A DNA stretch of 64,000 nt from Rhodospirillaceae bacterium. GTDB taxonomy: Bacteria; Pseudomonadota; Alphaproteobacteria; Thalassobaculales; Thalassobaculaceae. Position 1 is the first letter of the stretch; each line of letters opens with the position of its first letter. A program made the position numbers and the translations under genes. The notes beneath the pieces are model-generated. The model saw nothing but the letters and a program-made list of their open reading frames with translations, had not been told where the DNA came from and made no database searches. Shown piece after piece: positions 59,589-64,000 of the stretch. Where the stretch lies: assembly GCA_018401495.1 (NCBI GenBank), contig JAGYJX010000012.1:1-64000 (forward strand), given 5' to 3'.

Positions 59589-60530
59589 TCAGGCCTCGTA
59601 GTGGATGCCGCGCTCCAACGTGCGCAGCGACAGGAAGGACAGCGCCAGCAGCCCGGCGACCGACAGCACGGTGGCCGCGGCGGCCTTGCCGTAGTCGTAG
59701 TTCTCGTGCGCTTGCTGGTAGATGTAGAACAGCAGCAGGTTGGTCGCGTCCGACGGCCCGCCCTCGGTCAGAACCACGACGTGATCGACCTGGGTGATGA
59801 CGTTGACGAGCGCGATCACCAGCACGAACGCCGTCGTCGGCCCGAGCAGCGGAAGCGTGATCCGCCGGAACCGTGCCCACGGCCCCGCACCCTCGATCCG
59901 GGCCGCCTCGTACAGGTCGAGCGGGATCGACTGAAGCCCGGCCAGGAAGAACAGCATGTAGTAGCCGGCGTTCTTCCACACGGTGATCGCGATCAGCGAC
60001 CACAGCGCCAGATCCGGATCGCCCAGCCAGTTCGTGTTGTCGGCCCCGAGCTTGCCCAGGTAGTAGTCGAGCAGTCCGATGCCCGGCAGGAACACGAACA
60101 TGAACAGCGCCGCCGCCGCCACCAGCGGCAGCAGCACCGGAAAGAACACGATGGTCCGCAGCGTGGCGTTGAAGCGGGTGGCGTCCTGCAGCCCGACCGC
60201 CAGCGCCAGGGCGATCACCACCGAAGGCACGATGGTGCCCAGCGCGTAGACGACATTGTTCACCAGCGCGCGCGAGAAACTCGCGTCCGCCAGCAGGCGC
60301 TCGAAGTTCCCGGCGCCGAAACTGACTTCCTTCGAGCCGAAGGTCTCGATGGTGAACGACTGCAGCAGCACCTGACCGATCGGCCAATAGGTGAACGCCG
60401 CCAGGAAGACCAGGGACGGCGCCAGCAGCATGCCCGCCCGAAGCGCCTCGGCGCGGCCGCGGGCGGAGACACGCCGGGCCGTCCGGCCCATGCCCGTCGC
60501 GCCTGCACGGCCCTCCGCCTCCGCCACCAT
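59589..60530 (-). CDS. ugpA: Ugp-type ABC transporter permease UgpA
   Basis: 313 residues with six helices (first MLLAPSLVFLAAFTYWPIG) and an EAA loop (YEAARIEGAGPWARFRRITLP). The first 30 residues are basic and may be shorter in reality (ATG 60491, MGRTARRV, is an alternative). First gene of the minus-strand ugpA-ugpE-ugpB-phosphodiesterase operon. Confidence 0.88.
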   Translation of the reverse strand: MVAEAEGRAGATGMGRTARRVSARGRAEALRAGMLLAPSLVFLAAFTYWPIGQVLLQSFTIETFGSKEVSFGAGNFERLLADASFSRALVNNVVYALGTIVPSVVIALALAVGLQDATRFNATLRTIVFFPVLLPLVAAAALFMFVFLPGIGLLDYYLGKLGADNTNWLGDPDLALWSLIAITVWKNAGYYMLFFLAGLQSIPLDLYEAARIEGAGPWARFRRITLPLLGPTTAFVLVIALVNVITQVDHVVVLTEGGPSDATNLLLFYIYQQAHENYDYGKAAAATVLSVAGLLALSFLSLRTLERGIHYEA

Positions 60531-60746
60531 GGCCCTGCTCCTCCGCCGCCCGATGGGGCGGACTGCCCCCGGAAGCGCCGCAGGGTGACCGGGTCAGGTT
60601 ACGGACGCGTGTCGTTCGGGTGGAGTGTCGGTGAACCTTCGGCGACGGATGGGCGCGGTGCCGCCGGCCGCGCTCGTGAACCGCGCCCTCATCAAACCGT
60701 CACGCAAAGTCACTAAGGGAAGGGCATCGGGAAGCAGGAGACGGCC
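60531..60746. promoter_or_regulatory. Divergent ugpA/ugpC promoter region
   Basis: 216 bases between divergent transporter genes. A direct repeat GTCAC (60699-60703 and 60709-60713) resembles two Pho-box half-sites but with a 10-base, not 11-base, period, so PhoB control is only a possibility. Confidence 0.4.
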
Positions 60747-61799
<1,053 letters not shown>

Positions 61800-61875
61800 C
61801 TCCCCGCATCGACACTGTAGCCACGACGCCGCCGACAGAGGACACTGCGCCGGGACGAACGCGCGGGGGCGGGAC

Positions 61876-62873
61876 ATGGTGGCGGGTGGAGTCGGGCGAG
61901 TGATCGCCCGGACGATGGTGGTGTTGGCGGTTGTCGCGGCGGTGGAGCGCGGCGAGGCCAGGGCCGAGCCGGCGACGGTCCGGGTCCACGACGTCAGCCA
62001 GCCGACGCGCTGCGCCGAGGACGACAACGTCTCCATCGCCCTGTCGGGCGGTGCCGTCGGGGCGTTCACGATCGTCGCCGAGCACCCCCGCTACCTGACC
62101 GCCGGGATGCCGGACCAGACCGCGCCGGACTTCACCGATTGCGACATGTCCGGGGACCCGAAATTCCGGTACGAGAAATTCTCCGGCGTGCTGTGGGACG
62201 ACGGCCGCGTCAAGGTCGTGGGCTACCGCTTCGAGAGCGACTGGCGGCCGACCCAGGTGCCGGTGACGATCGGCGACCGCACGGTGGTCGGACTCCACCT
62301 GATCCAGATGTTCGAGTACGTCGACCGCCGGCCGATCGAATTCCTGGTGACCTATCCCTCGGACGGCTATTGGCGGGCCAAGCCGCTGCCACCGGCGGAC
62401 CGCGCCGACACCGCCTACGGCACCTCGTTCCTGGTCGGGCCGATCGAGCAGCAGGGCCGACCGATCGTCGACATCGTCGGCCTGACGATCGACCCCGTGG
62501 CGCGTCGCTACGACATGCTGTTCGCAGACGGATCCCGGGCGCGGCTGAGCGTCGCCGCCATCGACCGGACCCGCGCCGAACTGCGGGTCGAGTTCGACCA
62601 GCCGATCGGCGACGACCAGCCGTTCGCGGGGCTGCGCTCGATGTACGTCACCGCCGACAACGCCGATGCCGCCCGCATCGGCTGGCTGCCGGCCCCGGCA
62701 CCGCCTGGCGGGACCGGCCGCTGACTCCGGGCGTGGCGTGGGAAGCCGAAGCCATCGCCGCGCGGCTGTGGCGCAGCCTGCCGTCGCGCCACAACACCAG
62801 CGCCCCGGAGATCGCGTTGCGCGGCTTCGAGCGCCACATCAGGCCGGCCCCCGGGGTGGCGGCGCGAAACTAA
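61876..62873 (+). CDS. Secreted hypothetical protein (one frameshift near the end)
   Basis: About 332 residues: signal peptide near 1-31 (ARTMVVLAVVAAVERGEARAE region), then a beta-rich domain with two cysteines (TRCAEDD and DCDMSGDPKF) and a FEYVDRRPIEFLVTYPSDGY segment. The open frame stops at 62724, but the next 150 bases in the -1 frame keep the strong third-position GC and read PLTPGVAWEAEAIAARLW and APEIALRGFERHI, so the true end is probably 62873 with one base missing near 62715. No family recognised. Confidence 0.6.
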
Positions 62874-62940
62874 GGGTTTCCCCCGCGGCACGGCTGCGGG
62901 ACCATCATCGCGGGTGACGAACCACACCGGGAGCCGATCA

Positions 62941-64000
62941 TGATCCGCACGGGTGCCGAGTACCGCGAGTCCATCCGCGACGGCCGCGCCGTCTACATCG
63001 GCGGCGAGCGCGTCCGCGACGTCACCACCCACCCGATGTTCCGGCCGCTGGTCGACATCCGGGCCCGCATCTACGACCTGCAGCACGAGGCCGCGACCGC
63101 CCCAATCCTCACCTTCGAGCAGGACGGCGAGGTCAACGCCGTCGCCAACAAGCTGCCGGTCTCCCAGCAGGACTGGTGGGACAAGCGGCGCGCCACCGAC
63201 ACCGTGCTGGAGGACATCGGCGGCATCGTCACCCGGGTCGGCGACGAGACAGTCGGCGAAATGTGGTCGCTGTTCGACGGCCAGGATGTGCTGAACGAGG
63301 TCGACCCGCAGTTCTCCGCCAACATCCGCGCCCACATCGACCGGGTGCTGCGCGCCGACCCGTTCCACGTCTCGGCCAACACCGACCCGAAGGGCGATCG
63401 CTCCAAGGCGCCGCAGGACCAGGACCCGGACATGCTCCTGCACGTGGTGAAGGAGACCGATTCCGGCATCGTGGTGCGCGGCGCCAAGTACGAGACCGCC
63501 GCCGCCTACGCCAACCAGGCCTTCACCAAGCCGACCATCGCCAACTGGGGCAACGCCGCGCTCAGCGACTACGCCGTCGGCTTCGTGTGCGACCTCGGAT
63601 CGCCGAACCTGAAGTTCATCTGCCGCACCGGGTTCGCCGGGCGGGCGCCGGTCGAGGACTACCCGCTCGCCAACCGGTTCGACGAGGTCGACACCCTGGT
63701 GATCTTCGACGACGTGCTGATCCCGTGGGAGAACGTGCTGTTCTACCGCCACACCCGGGCAGCCACCTTCATCCGCTCCTGCCTGCACCGCTACTCGGCG
63801 TTCGCCTTCGTGCAGCGTAACCTGAAGCTCGCCGACATGCTGATCGGCGCCGCCCTGTTCAACGCCCGCCAGACCGGCCTCGACAAGCAGCAGGCGGTGC
63901 AGGAGAAGCTGGCGACGCTGGCGGTCTACCGCGAGGGCATCAACGCCCACCTGACGGCGGCGATCGCGCTCGCCGAACGCAGCCCCGGCGGGCTGCTGAT
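62941..64000 (+). CDS. HpaB-family flavin-dependent hydroxylase, partial at window end
   Basis: First 353 residues of a protein that runs off the window. It matches the 4-hydroxyphenylacetate 3-monooxygenase oxygenase component: GAEYRESIRDGRAVYIGGERV, NTDPKGDRSKAP, GIVVRGAKYETAAAYANQAF, IFDDVLIPWENVLFY and RSCLHRYSAFAFVQRNLKLAD. It would hydroxylate a phenol ortho to OH with reduced flavin from a separate reductase. It is a different lineage from the HpaB-type gene at 23.8-25.3 kb. ATG 62941 follows GGGAGCC. Confidence 0.88.

Overview
The window is GC-rich (roughly 70 percent), gene-dense, single-chromosome-type DNA. The gene content points to an alphaproteobacterium, most plausibly in or near the Rhodospirillales: the order rnd-lptC-lptA-lptB-rpoN-hpf-ptsN, an Azospirillum-like glutamate synthase pair, a DUF1150/Hsp20 pair, a DUF1194 protein and a short RNase D all fit. 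No insertion sequence, prophage, CRISPR array or rRNA operon was seen. There is one tRNA, tRNA-Leu(CAG).

Layout. 0.2-8.5 kb is a sulfur-flavoured module: a BCCT transporter, a periplasmic c-type cytochrome fusion, a DUF2165 membrane protein, a GntR regulator diverging over a clear operator from a two-subunit lyase resembling sulfolactate sulfo-lyase (SuyAB), then a TauE/SafE-type anion exporter, a rhodanese protein and a BigR-like ArsR regulator diverging from a persulfide-dioxygenase-type metallo-beta-lactamase protein. 8.5-20 kb holds pobA, a 1-Cys peroxiredoxin, a PhoD-like phosphatase, a cytochrome b561-cytochrome c fusion, a tandem EthD protein, an LDH2-type dehydrogenase, a protease-fold protein without a catalytic triad, and a small set of hypothetical genes with an odd response regulator. 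20-29 kb holds YceI/cytochrome b561, an EamA transporter, DUF1194, a ChaC-like enzyme, an HpaB/4-hydroxybutyryl-CoA-dehydratase homologue with its TetR regulator, an isochorismatase and a TPR-glycosyltransferase protein. 29-33 kb is one long DUF4347/RTX secreted protein.

34-36.3 kb is a small accessory pocket: a nucleotidyltransferase-fold protein behind two strong dyads, and an HNH nuclease with an EVE-like N-terminus, possibly defence-related. 36-39.5 kb has an SDR, an M20 peptidase and a MarR-DUF1398 pair. 39.6-47.7 kb has gltBD, uppP and an NDUFA9-type protein; 47.8-55.6 kb holds the tRNA, rnk and the LPS-export/sigma-54 cluster followed by DUF1150 and Hsp20. 55.8-62 kb has a trypsin-like protease and a ugp-type ABC transporter (ugpAEB plus divergent ugpC) with a phosphodiesterase. 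The window closes with a secreted hypothetical protein and a truncated HpaB-type hydroxylase.

A caution for all readers: at least 23 single-base reading-frame breaks fall in 16 genes, including rpoN, gltB and uppP. Most are an extra G or C beside an identical base. They look like sequence or assembly errors, so genes marked as frameshifted are annotated over their full span as probably intact in the organism.
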